From Paeniglutamicibacter antarcticus_C (GTDB lineage: Bacteria > Actinomycetota > Actinomycetes > Actinomycetales > Micrococcaceae): a stretch of 64,000 bases of DNA. A program made the position numbers and the translations under genes. The stretch covers positions 197,385 through 261,384 of the forward strand of contig NZ_BAABLK010000028.1 in NCBI RefSeq assembly GCF_039544305.1, written 5' to 3'. Below are positions 20,085 to 28,910 of the stretch, one piece after another (positions within the stretch are counted from its first letter, which is position 1; every line of letters starts with the position of its first letter). Under the pieces are notes generated by a model that saw nothing but the letters and a program-made list of their open reading frames with translations, did not search any database and had not been told where the DNA came from.

Positions 20085-20657
20085 ATGTCAATAGTCCGCA
20101 CCTACCGCCGCGACGAAGACGGAACCATGAAGTTCCGCGAGGCCTGGTTCTCCACCTATGAAGGCGAAGCGCTTGGCCAATTCGTGGTGAACCATGGAAC
20201 GGTCGGGCACCTGTCCACGACCGAGACGGCCAAAGACGTCAACGAGGAAACCGCCCAGGGCCTGCTGGCCGCGTTCACCGAACAATGCGAGGCCGACGGC
20301 TTCGCAACGATCACCGAGGCCGACCAGGGCTGGGTCATCGTGCAATACGCGCTGAAGACCCTGGAGGGAACCGATCGGGACAAGTATCTGGAAAGCACCG
20401 CCAAGGAAGCCCTTGTCGGCCACCTCGCCTGGCGTGGACTGGGCACCGTGGAGTCCTCGGACTACGGCCCGCGCAAACTGAACATCCGTGTGCTCTCCCC
20501 GGAGCCCAAAAAAGCCGTCTCGGCCATCAAGACCTGCCTGCGCGAAGCCAAGCTGGATTTCACCAAACTGTCAATCGCCATGGCACCTTTCGAGGATGTC
20601 GAGAAGCTCCGTCAGGCCTACCCCCTGCCGGCAAAGACCCCCTTCACCCTGGGCTAG
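20085..20657 (+). CDS. Conserved hypothetical protein downstream of dxs
   Basis: I do not recognise a named domain in this 190-residue soluble protein. It begins MSIVRTYRRDEDGTMKFREAW, has alternating strands and helices, a conserved-looking GHLAWRGLGTVESSDYG segment around residue 125, and ends SIAMAPFEDVEKLRQAYPL. No signal peptide or membrane segment is seen. AAGGAG lies nine bases before its ATG and it follows DUF402 by 13 bases, so it is the third gene of the dxs unit. The codon pattern matches its neighbours. Confidence 0.7.
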   Translation: MSIVRTYRRDEDGTMKFREAWFSTYEGEALGQFVVNHGTVGHLSTTETAKDVNEETAQGLLAAFTEQCEADGFATITEADQGWVIVQYALKTLEGTDRDKYLESTAKEALVGHLAWRGLGTVESSDYGPRKLNIRVLSPEPKKAVSAIKTCLREAKLDFTKLSIAMAPFEDVEKLRQAYPLPAKTPFTLG

Positions 20658-20671
20658 CCAACGCTTCCGGT

Positions 20672-20703
20672 CGAGGGCGGTAAAACATCTTTCACCGCCC
20701 TCG
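20672..20703 (+). terminator. Hairpin terminator-like structure after the dxs unit
   Basis: CGAGGGCGGT and ACCGCCCTCG form a perfect 10-bp stem with a 12-base loop, 14 bases after the stop of the preceding gene. The T-tail is weak. Confidence 0.5.
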
Positions 20704-20857
20704 GGTCCCTTCCGCTTAGAGATGGTCGCTAACCAGGAAAGCATCGGAGGTCGCGTCCGTATGCGGTTCCCGGGTCCACGGGCATATGGCTCCAAGCAGG
20801 CAAAAAACCCTGCGGGGTATGGTGGAGGGGATACCTAATTCGAAAGTAGGAGGTCTC

Positions 20858-22012
20858 GTGGAACTGTTGACAAGCAACGATATTGCAGCCTTGGCGGAGC
20901 CCGGGCAGGATCAGACCCATGTCTGCCTGTTCATGCCGACACATAGATTTGGACGGGGAGTGGAGGTGGACCAGGTTCGATTCAAGAATCTGGTCTCCGG
21001 TGTCGAAGCGACCCTTGAAAAGACGATGAAGCGGCCGGAGATCGACGCACTGCTCGCTCCGGCACGTGAGCTTCGCGATGATGCCATGGAATGGCAGTAC
21101 ATGAGCGATGGCCTGGCGATGCTGTTGGGCAAGGATTCGCACCGCACTTTCCGGGTGGCTGCGCCGATGCCCACGCTTGCCACCGTCGGTGACAAACCCG
21201 TCCTTGGCCCGATGCTGCGCCTGCTTTCCGGTGACGGAAACTTCCTCGTTCTGGCTCTGAGCCAGCGCGAGATCCGCTTGATGGAAGGCAGTCGAAACAC
21301 GGTGGAGGACGTGCAACTCACCGATGTTCCCACCAGCCTGAAGGATTCCATCACCCCCAAGGAAGCCCGCTCGGACACCATGAGCAGGCCAGCGGCGAAG
21401 GCGGGCCGCGGCGCAGGTGCAGCCGTCTTCTACGGACATGGCGCCGGTGACCAGCACCTGAAGTCCCTTGAGGTGGAGCAATTCCTGCGCAATGTGTCTA
21501 ACGGGCTTAAGGAAGTCCTGTCCGGACAGACCGTGCCGATGGTCTTGGTTGGCCTTGACCATCTCGTCTCGGCGTACCGCGAGGTCAACAACTACCCGAA
21601 CGTCATTGACGGGTCGGTTGATCGCAACCCGGATCAGCTCTCCGCCGAGGAACTGCACAAGTTGGCTTGGCCGCTGATCGAAAGCCGGCTTCGCGCGGAC
21701 CGCGCGAAGGTCATCGATCGGTTCAAGGAACTGAACGGAACCGGCCGCGTCTCCAGCGACCTGGCGACGATTGTCCAGGCAGCGGCCGAGGGCCGCGTGG
21801 AAACCCTGTTTGTCAAGGCGGATCCGTGGTGCTGGGAGCGTGTCGCCGATGAGGACGCACCAGTTGTCCAGCTCGGCGCCGACGAACGGTTCGCCGATTG
21901 CGAGCTCGTTGACGCGGCAGCCGTGGCAACTCTGAACACCAGCGGCAGGGTCTTCGCTACCTCCGAGACCGTGGCCCCCGGCAGCGAAGTCGCGGCAATC
22001 CTGCGGTACTAG
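20858..22012 (+). CDS. Bacterial archaeo-eukaryotic release factor (baeRF) family protein
   Basis: This 384-residue protein resembles baeRF family proteins, bacterial relatives of the eRF1 catalytic domain and of ribosome-rescue factors. The N-terminal segment, CLFMPTHRFGRGVEVDQVRFKN followed by an acidic helix, is the clearest signature. The rest includes GDGNFLVLALSQREIRLMEG, a central FYGHGAGD motif and a C-terminal VETLFVKAD strand. The GTG at 20858 is chosen because it follows TAGGAGG at ideal spacing; an ATG-like extension upstream is not needed. It stands alone between a terminator and a GNAT gene. Members are thought to act in translation-related stress or conflict, but none of that is shown here. 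Confidence 0.75.
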   Translation: MELLTSNDIAALAEPGQDQTHVCLFMPTHRFGRGVEVDQVRFKNLVSGVEATLEKTMKRPEIDALLAPARELRDDAMEWQYMSDGLAMLLGKDSHRTFRVAAPMPTLATVGDKPVLGPMLRLLSGDGNFLVLALSQREIRLMEGSRNTVEDVQLTDVPTSLKDSITPKEARSDTMSRPAAKAGRGAGAAVFYGHGAGDQHLKSLEVEQFLRNVSNGLKEVLSGQTVPMVLVGLDHLVSAYREVNNYPNVIDGSVDRNPDQLSAEELHKLAWPLIESRLRADRAKVIDRFKELNGTGRVSSDLATIVQAAAEGRVETLFVKADPWCWERVADEDAPVVQLGADERFADCELVDAAAVATLNTSGRVFATSETVAPGSEVAAILRY

Positions 22013-22125
22013 GAAATCCGCGTGCCAATGCGGGCCCCGGGTAGTCGCTTGGTGCGGCAACCCGCGGCCCGCAGTTCGGGAAAACCGGTGGCGGGGCAGC
22101 CAGTGCACACAACGGATGAGATGGC

Positions 22126-22566
22126 GTGCAACACTGGCCCCATGGGCTCTTTCACGATATCAACAATCGCACGGCAACCGACGCCGAAGTCGTCGCGCTC
22201 TATGGGTCAGTTGGCTGGGTTGCCTACACCAACGATCCGGACCTGCTCTTTCAGGCGCTACGGTGCTCGGCATTCGTTGTTGCGGCACGGAACCAGGATG
22301 GAATGCTGATTGGTTTGGCCCGGACCGTTTCCGACGATGCGACGATCTGCTACCTGCAGGACATCTTGGTCCACCCGGAGGCCCAAGGCACCGGGGTGGG
22401 ACGCGCCTTGTTCGACGAAGTGAAGCAGCGGTACGGGCATGTGCGCCATATGGTGCTCATCACCGATGACGAACCGCAACAGCGAGCCTTCTATGAAGCA
22501 ATGGGGCTGCGTGAGGGATCAGATTTCGACTCCGGACCCGTGCGCGTGTTTGCCCGGTTCCGCTAG
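22126..22566 (+). CDS. GNAT family N-acetyltransferase
   Basis: This roughly 146-residue GNAT protein has ICYLQDILVHPEAQGTGVGRALFD, containing the acetyl-CoA pyrophosphate loop Q/RxxGxG/A (QGTGVG). The C-terminal FYEAMGLREG is the usual strand-turn-strand end. The N-terminal VVALYGSVGWVAYTNDPDLLFQAL resembles small single-domain acetyltransferases acting on amino groups of metabolites or peptides. The start is uncertain: GTG at 22126 is the longest sensible one and there is no good ribosome site. It has no operon partner. The substrate cannot be predicted. Confidence 0.8.
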   Translation: MQHWPHGLFHDINNRTATDAEVVALYGSVGWVAYTNDPDLLFQALRCSAFVVAARNQDGMLIGLARTVSDDATICYLQDILVHPEAQGTGVGRALFDEVKQRYGHVRHMVLITDDEPQQRAFYEAMGLREGSDFDSGPVRVFARFR

Positions 22567-22716
22567 GAACGTGCAGGGCCAGAACCGGCGTCCCGGCGCG
22601 ATAAACGCGTGGTGGTAGCCCCCCGCCCACCGCTGGCCGGCCCGTATCAGGATAGTGTGCGGGAGCCCTTCCCCCGGGGATTTGTTGTGTGGCGGGAATA
22701 GCTGGAGAATCGGTTC

Positions 22717-23235
22717 ATGGTAGGCACTTTAAGGGAAGACGGTTTTGTGGTTCGAGTCGGGGGCCACTCCCGGGTTGAGATCATCCAATTTCTGCGCCGT
22801 GCGAACATCTTGCACAATGACCATGGCGAGACGCTGCTCGCTCATCCCGCGTTCGATGCGCCTGAGGCTCGAAGCCTACGGATCGTGGAACGAACGGTCC
22901 GCGACCTTGGCTTCGAGCACGGGTCGGTGCAGTCACGGGTCTTCACCACTGCGAGGAACCAGGGCCTTGAACTCTGCCCGCTGGTGACCGGCCCTTACCT
23001 GCGATTGGCGATGACGGAGCAGTCCAATGCACCGGACTCCGTATTGTCCGCAGGCCGGGCCCCGACCGGAGCAATCCACGTCGCCTCCGACCCGCCGAGC
23101 CAGGACGTGGAGTACCCCAAGGGATTCTACCTCCGTGTCGTTAACGGACAGAGGTGGCTAAGGGGTTACCGGTGTGATGACAAATACGAGTGGGCGCCAG
23201 AGCAGCGGCTCGCATTGGTGTTGCCAGCTAGCTAA
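22717..23235 (+). CDS. Hypothetical protein
   Basis: This 172-residue soluble protein has no domain I recognise. It starts at an ATG after GGAGAA. VEIIQFLRRANILHNDHGETLLAHP lies in the N-terminal third and a helix-rich middle follows. The C-terminus, YPKGFYLRVVNGQRWLRGYRCDDKYEWAPEQ, is rich in aromatic and charged residues and looks conserved. The last residues, LALVLPAS, end just before a stretch of decayed DNA. No neighbours point to a function. Confidence 0.6.
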   Translation: MVGTLREDGFVVRVGGHSRVEIIQFLRRANILHNDHGETLLAHPAFDAPEARSLRIVERTVRDLGFEHGSVQSRVFTTARNQGLELCPLVTGPYLRLAMTEQSNAPDSVLSAGRAPTGAIHVASDPPSQDVEYPKGFYLRVVNGQRWLRGYRCDDKYEWAPEQRLALVLPAS

Positions 23236-23260
23236 GCGTGTAAGGGCCCATATTCGGATC

Positions 23261-23440
23261 ATGAGCGAAGGGACAGTTGCGCTCATCCACCACATCGCCA
23301 CGATGTGTTCGTAGGAGGAAGCACTTTCGAGACCCAAGCTTGAACAGATTACCCAGCGGTGGCCCAACTTCACCTGGACGGCCGACGATGACACCTTCGG
23401 CGCCAAATGGAACCAAATAGGGCAGACCTATTTCCTATAG
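23261..23440 (+). pseudogene. Possible small gene with an internal stop
   Basis: A 59-codon frame begins at an ATG (MSEGTVALIHHIATMCS). It is interrupted by TAG at 23312 and continues in frame as EEALSRPKLEQITQRWPNFTWTADDDTFGAKW to a second TAG at 23438. The latter half reads like real protein. The source family is not recognised. Confidence 0.3.
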
Positions 23441-23721
23441 GGCTCCAGCTGCGATAACGCTGTTCCAGGAGCCTTGCTGTTTTTCCAACGTACGTCGGAT
23501 ACTTTGCGACGGTGTAGGCGGCGTTAGCGCTATCAGAACCAAACCGAACAACGAGGAACGGCCTTGAGCGTGCCTCGATGCGAATCCGGAACCGGTTTTT
23601 GCCTTAAGGAACTCGCGCGCATGCTCAAGACAACGGCGTGCATGGTGTTTGTGGGGGGGATGTAAATCGGCCACCCGCGGAACAACGGTAGGGTAGGTGG
23701 CAAACAAGCTGAGCGAGCCAA
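23441..23721. other. Intergenic stretch without recognised gene
   Basis: Six-frame reading gives only poorly composed frames. This may be the eroded remainder of the MFS transporter remnant on its right, but no motif supports that. Confidence 0.4.
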
Positions 23722-24250
23722 TCACCAAGCTGCCGCGCGTGGTTGCCGCGTATCCTGACTTGCGCCGCGACGCTGCTGACGTGGTGGACCCCAGGAGACC
23801 GCCAAACACCGATGCCCAAATGGGCACGATGACTCCTCTTGGGCAAAAGCGGCGGGGATCGAAAACGGCATCATGTAGGCGGCACCGGCCAAAGCGCTGA
23901 TGATGGAAAGGGGGGGGCACAGCAACCGGTGACGGAGCAACCACACTGCGCCCGCGTCCACCTCCCGGTGGAGGTGAAGCTGCTGGGAAACCAGCCGTGC
24001 AGACGCAGGGGCGGAAGTTTCGGGGCAAGTCAATGGTGGCGGTGAACATCAAAGCACCCGGGGAAGCGCCAATGGGCGGGACCGTCAGGAACCTGGCAGC
24101 GGCATGGACCATTGGCTGGTCCGCGAGCGGCATCGGGTTGGACGCAAACGCCGTCGCCGGAAGCGGTATGGTTTTGAAGCCGCTGCCGTCAGCGACGTTG
24201 GAGACCGCGTTCCCCGCCCACAGCTTTCTGTAAACTGGTCCCAGCGCCAT
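23722..24250 (-). pseudogene. Degenerate MFS transporter remnant
   Basis: On the minus strand the first ~54 codons from 24250 read like the N-terminus of a major facilitator permease: LGPVYRKLWAGNAVSNVADG, then KTIPLPATAFASNP and MVHAAARF. This is close to the YRxLWxxNxxSNxADG helix 1 start of that family. After that the frame loses its hydrophobic helices. Scattered transporter-like pieces appear in other minus-strand frames (for example IISALAGAAYMMPFS near 23900), suggesting several frameshifts and deletions. No complete transporter of about 400 residues can be assembled. Only the first 160 bases are well supported; the rest is inference. Confidence 0.5.
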
Positions 24251-24341
24251 GGTGACCGGGGCTGCCGGGATGTCCGTGTCTTCCTGGTGATCACAGATTC
24301 ACCGCGCTCCGGAAAGCCGGCGGCTCTTGGCGAAAGCCGGG

Positions 24342-24824
24342 TTATTTCAGGATCTGGCTGAACCCGTATTCGAACTCGCCATCGGAAGTGATTGAGAGCA
24401 GCGTCTTGTCTCCGGCACCGTGCGACGGGCAATGCACGCGGTAAAGAACGGCCTGCCCATCCATTGGTTCGTCGTCACACGGAACCGCTGTGTCGGCATT
24501 ATCGCCTGAACCGACCAGGAACCGTGTCTGTGCAGGGGCCTCGATCGTCATTTCCACGAAACTTCCGGTCTCGCGCGTGACGGTTTTTTGGCTAAGGACA
24601 TGTATGGACTCGGCGCTGAACGTTTTGCCCTCTCCTTTGGTTTGCCCGGGGGAACCGTCACCGGATGAGACTGCGGGTCTCGGAGGCTTGGAATCATCGG
24701 CCGAGGCCGACACATCACTTGGCGGCGCAAGGGCGTCCAGTGAAGTGCAAGCCGTCGCTGTCAACAGAACAGCGGAAATCACGAGCGCGTGCGCAAAACC
24801 GGCTGCCGGACCGTCGCTAATCAT
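24342..24824 (-). CDS. Putative lipoprotein, hypothetical
   Basis: This 160-residue protein has a hydrophobic signal segment (ALVISAVLLTATAC) ending in a lipobox-like Cys near residue 26. A Ser/Pro/Asp-rich linker and a small beta-rich domain with a cysteine pair (VPCDDEP and VHCPSHG) follow. It is probably exported and lipid-anchored. Its ATG overlaps the stop of the upstream mycothiol-dependent isomerase remnant as ATGA, so it was once co-translated with that gene. I recognise no family. Confidence 0.6.
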   Translation of the reverse strand: MISDGPAAGFAHALVISAVLLTATACTSLDALAPPSDVSASADDSKPPRPAVSSGDGSPGQTKGEGKTFSAESIHVLSQKTVTRETGSFVEMTIEAPAQTRFLVGSGDNADTAVPCDDEPMDGQAVLYRVHCPSHGAGDKTLLSITSDGEFEYGFSQILK

Positions 24825-25396
24825 TCCCCAGGCCCTTTCTGGTTATCGTCAGGTGCTGCGGGGCCGCATCGCGTACGCAGGGTTTCGGTGCCTGGTCCGT
24901 TGAGTTCGTCGCAGTAGGCCCCGCGGCCGGCCATGGCCATGGCCAGTGCCAAGGTGCTGCCGGAGACCAGCGGACCGTTCCCGGAGGCAAAGGGCCCGTC
25001 GTTGGCCACCAACCGGAGTCCGGCGGCGGTGCTCTTGCTGTTCACCGCGAAGTCCCGACCCGCATAGAAAACGGCAACGGATGTAGCTGCTTCCATCGGT
25101 ACGGTGTGCTCGATGCCCAGCGGACGACGGATATCCTGGGCATGGACGACCACTTCGCCCAGCCACGCCTGGACCGGTCCAAACGGCGCGGTGCTGCTGT
25201 TCACGACATGGCGAAACCGGGCGAGGGTATCGGCAGGGGAGGATCCGAGGTGTTCGGCCAGGCGCCGCTCGTTGTGCAGGTCGAAGTCGAAACGGGCCCC
25301 CAGCACGCTGGCAAACCAACGTGCCGGCCCGATGCTCGCCGCGGCGGTGAGGTGGACAAGGCTCCTCCGATCTGCGGCAGCACGTTGTCGGCGAGT
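24821..25396 (-). pseudogene. 5'-truncated maleylpyruvate isomerase family (mycothiol-dependent, DinB-like) gene
   Basis: The minus-strand frame is open from just after a TAG at 25397-25399. It encodes LVHLTAAASIGPARWFASVLG, GARFDFDLHN, AWLGEVVVHAQDIRRPLGI and a C-terminal GLRLVANDG domain. These match mycothiol-dependent maleylpyruvate isomerase-like proteins, including the His of VHL and the E-x3-H metal ligands. The expected first helix with GGWTVRDV before VHL is absent; the preceding codons read RRQRAAADRRS and run into the stop. About 40 N-terminal residues are therefore missing and no good start codon remains. The gene is probably non-functional. Confidence 0.65.
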
Positions 25397-25428
25397 CTAG
25401 CAAGCATACGGGGCAAAGAGATGAAAAA

Positions 25429-25468
25429 GGCGGTGCCACCTACTGTTCTCCCGGTAGGTGGCACCGCC
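25429..25468 (-). terminator. Rho-independent terminator of argG
   Basis: GGCGGTGCCACCTAC and its exact complement form a 15-bp stem with a 10-base loop, followed on the minus strand by TTTTT. It lies about 40 bases after the argG stop. Confidence 0.85.
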
Positions 25469-25506
25469 CGACGCTGCGGCCCCGAAGGGCCCAGCACGGT
25501 TCAGGC

Positions 25507-26934
25507 TTAGTCGGTGCCCGAATCGAAGGCCGCGCGCTCCGAGGCGCGATCGGTGGCCAAGCCATCGGGGTCTACTGCCTCGGCGTCGACGATTGCGGAG
25601 GCGCCGCCGGCCTCGAGCTCGCCGACGAGCTTGACGGTCTTGTCGCCCAACAGGCCTTGGTTGGCGTACTGCTCCAGGCGTGAGCGGGAATCGGCGATGT
25701 CCAGGTTACGCATGGTGAGTTGGCCGATGCGGTCCAGCGGTCCGAAAGCGGAGTCGCCCACGCGTTCCATGGAGAGCTTGTCCGGGTGGTAGCTCAGGTT
25801 TGGCCCGGTGGTGTCCATGACCGTGTAGTCATCGCCGCGGCGCAGGCGTACGGTGACGGTGCCCGAGACGGCGGAGCCGACCCAGCGCTGCAGGGATTCG
25901 CGCAGCATCAGTGCCTGCGGGTCCAACCAGCGGCCTTCGTACATCAGGCGGCCCAAGCGGCGGCCCTCTGCGTGGTAGTTGGCAACGGTGTCTTCGTTGT
26001 GGATGGCGTTGAGCAGGCGCTCGTAGGCGATGTGCAGCAGCGCCATGGCCGGGGCCTCGTAGATGCCGCGGGACTTGGCCTCGATGATGCGGTTCTCGAT
26101 CTGGTCGCTCATGCCCAGGCCGTGACGGCCGCCGATCTTGTTGGCTTCGTCGACCAAGGCCACGGCGTCGGCGAATTCGACACCGTTGATGGCGACGGGG
26201 CGGCCGGCCTCGAAGGTCACCGAGACGTCTTCGGTCTTGATGGCCACGGATTCGTCCCAGTAGCGCACTCCCATAATCGGCTGAACCGATTCCAGCGAGG
26301 TGTTGAGCAGTTCCAGGGTCTTGGCCTCGTGGGTGGCGCCCCAGATGTTGGCATCGGTGGAGTAGGCCTTTTCGGCGGAGTCGCGGTACGGGAAGTTGCG
26401 TTCGGTGAGCCATTCGCTCATTTCCGAACGACCACCGAGTTCGTGCACGAATTCCGGGTCGAGCCACGGCTTGTAGATGCGAAGCTTCGGGTTCGAGAGC
26501 AACCCGTAGCGGTAGAACCGCTCGATGTCGTTGCCCTTGTAGGTCGAACCGTCGCCCCAGACATCGACACCGTCTTCGCGCATGGCACGCACCAGCAGGG
26601 TGCCGGTCACGGCACGGCCCAGCGGGGTGGTGTTGAAGTAGGACTTTCCGCCTGAACGGATGTGGAAGGCGCCGCAGGCCAGGGCCACCAGCCCCTCTTC
26701 GACGAGGGCCGGCTTGCAGTCGACCAGGCGGGCGGCTTCGGCACCGTATTCCAGAGCGCGGCCGGGAACTTCATCGATGTTCGGCTCATCGTATTGGCCG
26801 AGGTCTCCGGTGTACGTGTAAGGGATGGCACCCTTTTCACGCATCCAGGCAACGGCGACGGAGGTATCAAGGCCACCGGAGAACGCGATACCTACGCGTT
26901 CACCAACGGGCAGGGAGGTGAGGACTTTAGACAT
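25507..26934 (-). CDS. argG: Argininosuccinate synthase (type 2)
   Basis: This 475-residue enzyme joins citrulline and aspartate with ATP hydrolysis in arginine biosynthesis. The ATP pyrophosphatase P-loop is at the N-terminus (IAFSGGLDTSVAVAWM). TYTGDLGQYDEPNIDE, the citrulline/aspartate-binding GDGSTYKGNDIERFYRYG and the later STDANIWGATHEA identify the long type 2 form. The ATG at 26934 (MSKVLTS) gives a normal N-terminus. The frame happens to stay open for another 300 codons upstream, which is an effect of GC-rich codon use. It is a single gene, away from other arg genes, and ends at a strong terminator. Confidence 0.97.
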   Translation of the reverse strand: MSKVLTSLPVGERVGIAFSGGLDTSVAVAWMREKGAIPYTYTGDLGQYDEPNIDEVPGRALEYGAEAARLVDCKPALVEEGLVALACGAFHIRSGGKSYFNTTPLGRAVTGTLLVRAMREDGVDVWGDGSTYKGNDIERFYRYGLLSNPKLRIYKPWLDPEFVHELGGRSEMSEWLTERNFPYRDSAEKAYSTDANIWGATHEAKTLELLNTSLESVQPIMGVRYWDESVAIKTEDVSVTFEAGRPVAINGVEFADAVALVDEANKIGGRHGLGMSDQIENRIIEAKSRGIYEAPAMALLHIAYERLLNAIHNEDTVANYHAEGRRLGRLMYEGRWLDPQALMLRESLQRWVGSAVSGTVTVRLRRGDDYTVMDTTGPNLSYHPDKLSMERVGDSAFGPLDRIGQLTMRNLDIADSRSRLEQYANQGLLGDKTVKLVGELEAGGASAIVDAEAVDPDGLATDRASERAAFDSGTD

Positions 26935-27117
26935 ACCCCCCATCTTAAGGGTTCGCGGGCGTTTAGGCAGAACCGGACCCGCAACGGCTCCGACACACTG
27001 TGGTGCGCGCCATGGTGCATGCTGGAAGTAGCGGGTATCAGGAACCCGCCGACCGTCGGCGCCGCCGTGGGCGCGCGGACGGGTTCTATGAAGCAGCAGG
27101 TGAAAGGACGAACACGC

Positions 27118-28101
27118 ATGGACACCATGGAATACCGTCGATTGGGATCCTCGGGACTGGTGGTTTCCGCCGTGGGACTGGGATGTAACAACCTGGGCAG
27201 GGCAGGGACCGCAACGCAGGACCAAGCAGGAACCGACGCAATCATCAACGCCGCCCTGGAATCGGGGATCACCTTCTTTGACGTGGCAGACATGTACGGC
27301 AAGGAACCCGGGCTCTCCGAAACCATGCTGGGCAAGGCGCTGGGATCCCGCCGCGACGAGGTCGTGATCGGGACGAAATTCGGCCTGGACATGAATGGCG
27401 CCAACGGCAACGATTTTGGGGCCCGTGGGTCGCGCAGCTACATCATCCGTGCCGTTGAGGCTTCCCTGCGCCGCCTGGGAACGGACTACCTCGACCTCTA
27501 CCAATTTCATACCCCGGACCCGCTCACCCCGGTTGCCGAGACCCTCGCGACCCTCGATGGCCTGGTCAGTGCCGGCAAGGTGCGCTACATTGGGCATTCG
27601 AACCATTCCGGGTGGCAGATCGCCGAAGCCGAGTTCACCGCCCGCATCCAGGGCACCGAACGCTTCATCTCCACGCAGAACCACTACAACCTGCTCGATC
27701 GACGGGCCGAGCTCGAAGCGGTACCGGCGGCCCAAGCGTATTCGTTGGGTCTGTTGCCCTACTTCCCCCTCGCGAACGGGCTCTTGACGGGCAAGTACTC
27801 TGGGGCCACCGCCCCCGTGGGCTCCCGGCTTACACATGCGCGACAGCACCTGATGGACACGGTGGATTTCTCCCAGTTGCGCAGCTTCTCCGACTTTGCC
27901 GCCGAGCGGGGGTTCACCGAACTTGAAATCGCCATTTCTTGGCTCGCGGCCCAGCCCGGCGTTTCAAGCGTCATAGCCGGGGCGACCCGCCCCGGGCAGA
28001 TCGAGCAAAACGCGCGAGCGAACTCCTGGAAGCCGAGCAGCAAAGACTTGGCGGAACTGGACACCATCTTCCCCAGGACCCCAAGGATTGCCTTGTTCTG
28101 A
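27118..28101 (+). CDS. Aldo/keto reductase
   Basis: This 327-residue NADPH-dependent reductase has the (beta/alpha)8 barrel pattern. It starts EYRRLGSSGLVVSAVGLGCNNLG and has the catalytic Asp and Tyr in FDVADMYG, Lys in VIGTKFG and His in YQFHTPDP. The C-terminal SVIAGATRPGQIEQNA is the NADP-binding signature. The ATG at 27118 lies nine bases after AAAGGA; another ATG is three codons downstream. It is divergent from argG with no clear functional link. The physiological substrate is unknown. Confidence 0.92.
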   Translation: MDTMEYRRLGSSGLVVSAVGLGCNNLGRAGTATQDQAGTDAIINAALESGITFFDVADMYGKEPGLSETMLGKALGSRRDEVVIGTKFGLDMNGANGNDFGARGSRSYIIRAVEASLRRLGTDYLDLYQFHTPDPLTPVAETLATLDGLVSAGKVRYIGHSNHSGWQIAEAEFTARIQGTERFISTQNHYNLLDRRAELEAVPAAQAYSLGLLPYFPLANGLLTGKYSGATAPVGSRLTHARQHLMDTVDFSQLRSFSDFAAERGFTELEIAISWLAAQPGVSSVIAGATRPGQIEQNARANSWKPSSKDLAELDTIFPRTPRIALF

Positions 28102-28240
28102 GCCGTGACCGACCCAGACGCCACCGGGAAGAATGCTCCCGGGGTCGCGTGCCACGCGACCGGCTGGCATGGTGGCCGGGCCCACCTGCCGGTACAGTGG
28201 GCGTCTTTGACGACAGTGCCAAACAAGCCACGGGAGGACC

Positions 28241-28903
28241 ATGCTGAAGGAGTTTGAACGTTGGGAAGTGCTGGTCCAGGAGGAACAGCGCGTTGGAGTG
28301 CTCTACCGTTCCCTTGAATCCAACGTCTTGCTCACCCGCATCCTCATCGAGGACGGGGTGGAACCGTACAAGGCAGAGTCCCGGGTCCACCTCGACGCCC
28401 CGGCCGAGACCTGGGAGGTGAGCTGGTACAAGGACCTGGGCCTGGACCAGGCCGCCTTGATGCGCCGTGAGGCCCAAGGACTGCCGGCGAGCTCAATGCC
28501 AAGCTTCGGGGACGTATTGATGCTGATGAAGGCCGTCGAGTCCCCGGAAAAAACCGTGGCGTACTGGAGGCTGAACGAGTCCGCCCCCGAGACCCACCAG
28601 CTGGCAAAGGCGCTCCCCGCCGAACCAAACGCCACGATCCAACGGGTCGGGCAAGCCGAGCAGTGGTCGGGCCGGAACGGAAGCGCGATCTTGACCCTCC
28701 GCTTCGAATCCCGGGTCGACGGGGTGTTGGTGGCAACCCATTGGATCAACAAGGACAACGAGTTGGTGCGGACCCAATGGGGCGAAAGCCTCAACAGCTA
28801 TCGCGTTCCCGGTGATCCCAGCGAGGCGGGTTGGCTCTCGCTCTCGGGCCTGGGTGAGGGGACCGTCGAGTTCATGACCCGGGGCTTTGGCACCCAAACC
28901 TAG
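28241..28903 (+). CDS. Hypothetical protein
   Basis: This 220-residue soluble protein has an ATG three bases after GGGAGG. I see no domain that I can name. Features are an acidic N-terminus (MLKEFERWEVLVQEEQRV), YKDLGLDQAALMRREAQGLP in the middle, a strand-rich segment AILTLRFESRVDGVLVATHWIN, and a C-terminus ending FMTRGFGTQT. Codon use matches core genes, so it is probably expressed. It stands alone between the reductase and a dead hydrolase gene. Confidence 0.6.
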   Translation: MLKEFERWEVLVQEEQRVGVLYRSLESNVLLTRILIEDGVEPYKAESRVHLDAPAETWEVSWYKDLGLDQAALMRREAQGLPASSMPSFGDVLMLMKAVESPEKTVAYWRLNESAPETHQLAKALPAEPNATIQRVGQAEQWSGRNGSAILTLRFESRVDGVLVATHWINKDNELVRTQWGESLNSYRVPGDPSEAGWLSLSGLGEGTVEFMTRGFGTQT

Positions 28904-28910
28904 GGGTTTT

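Noticed and set aside
26935..27849. In-frame N-terminal extension of argG by about 300 codons
   Set aside because: It overlaps the opposite-strand aldo/keto reductase and has no argininosuccinate synthase homology; the normal N-terminus is at 26934.
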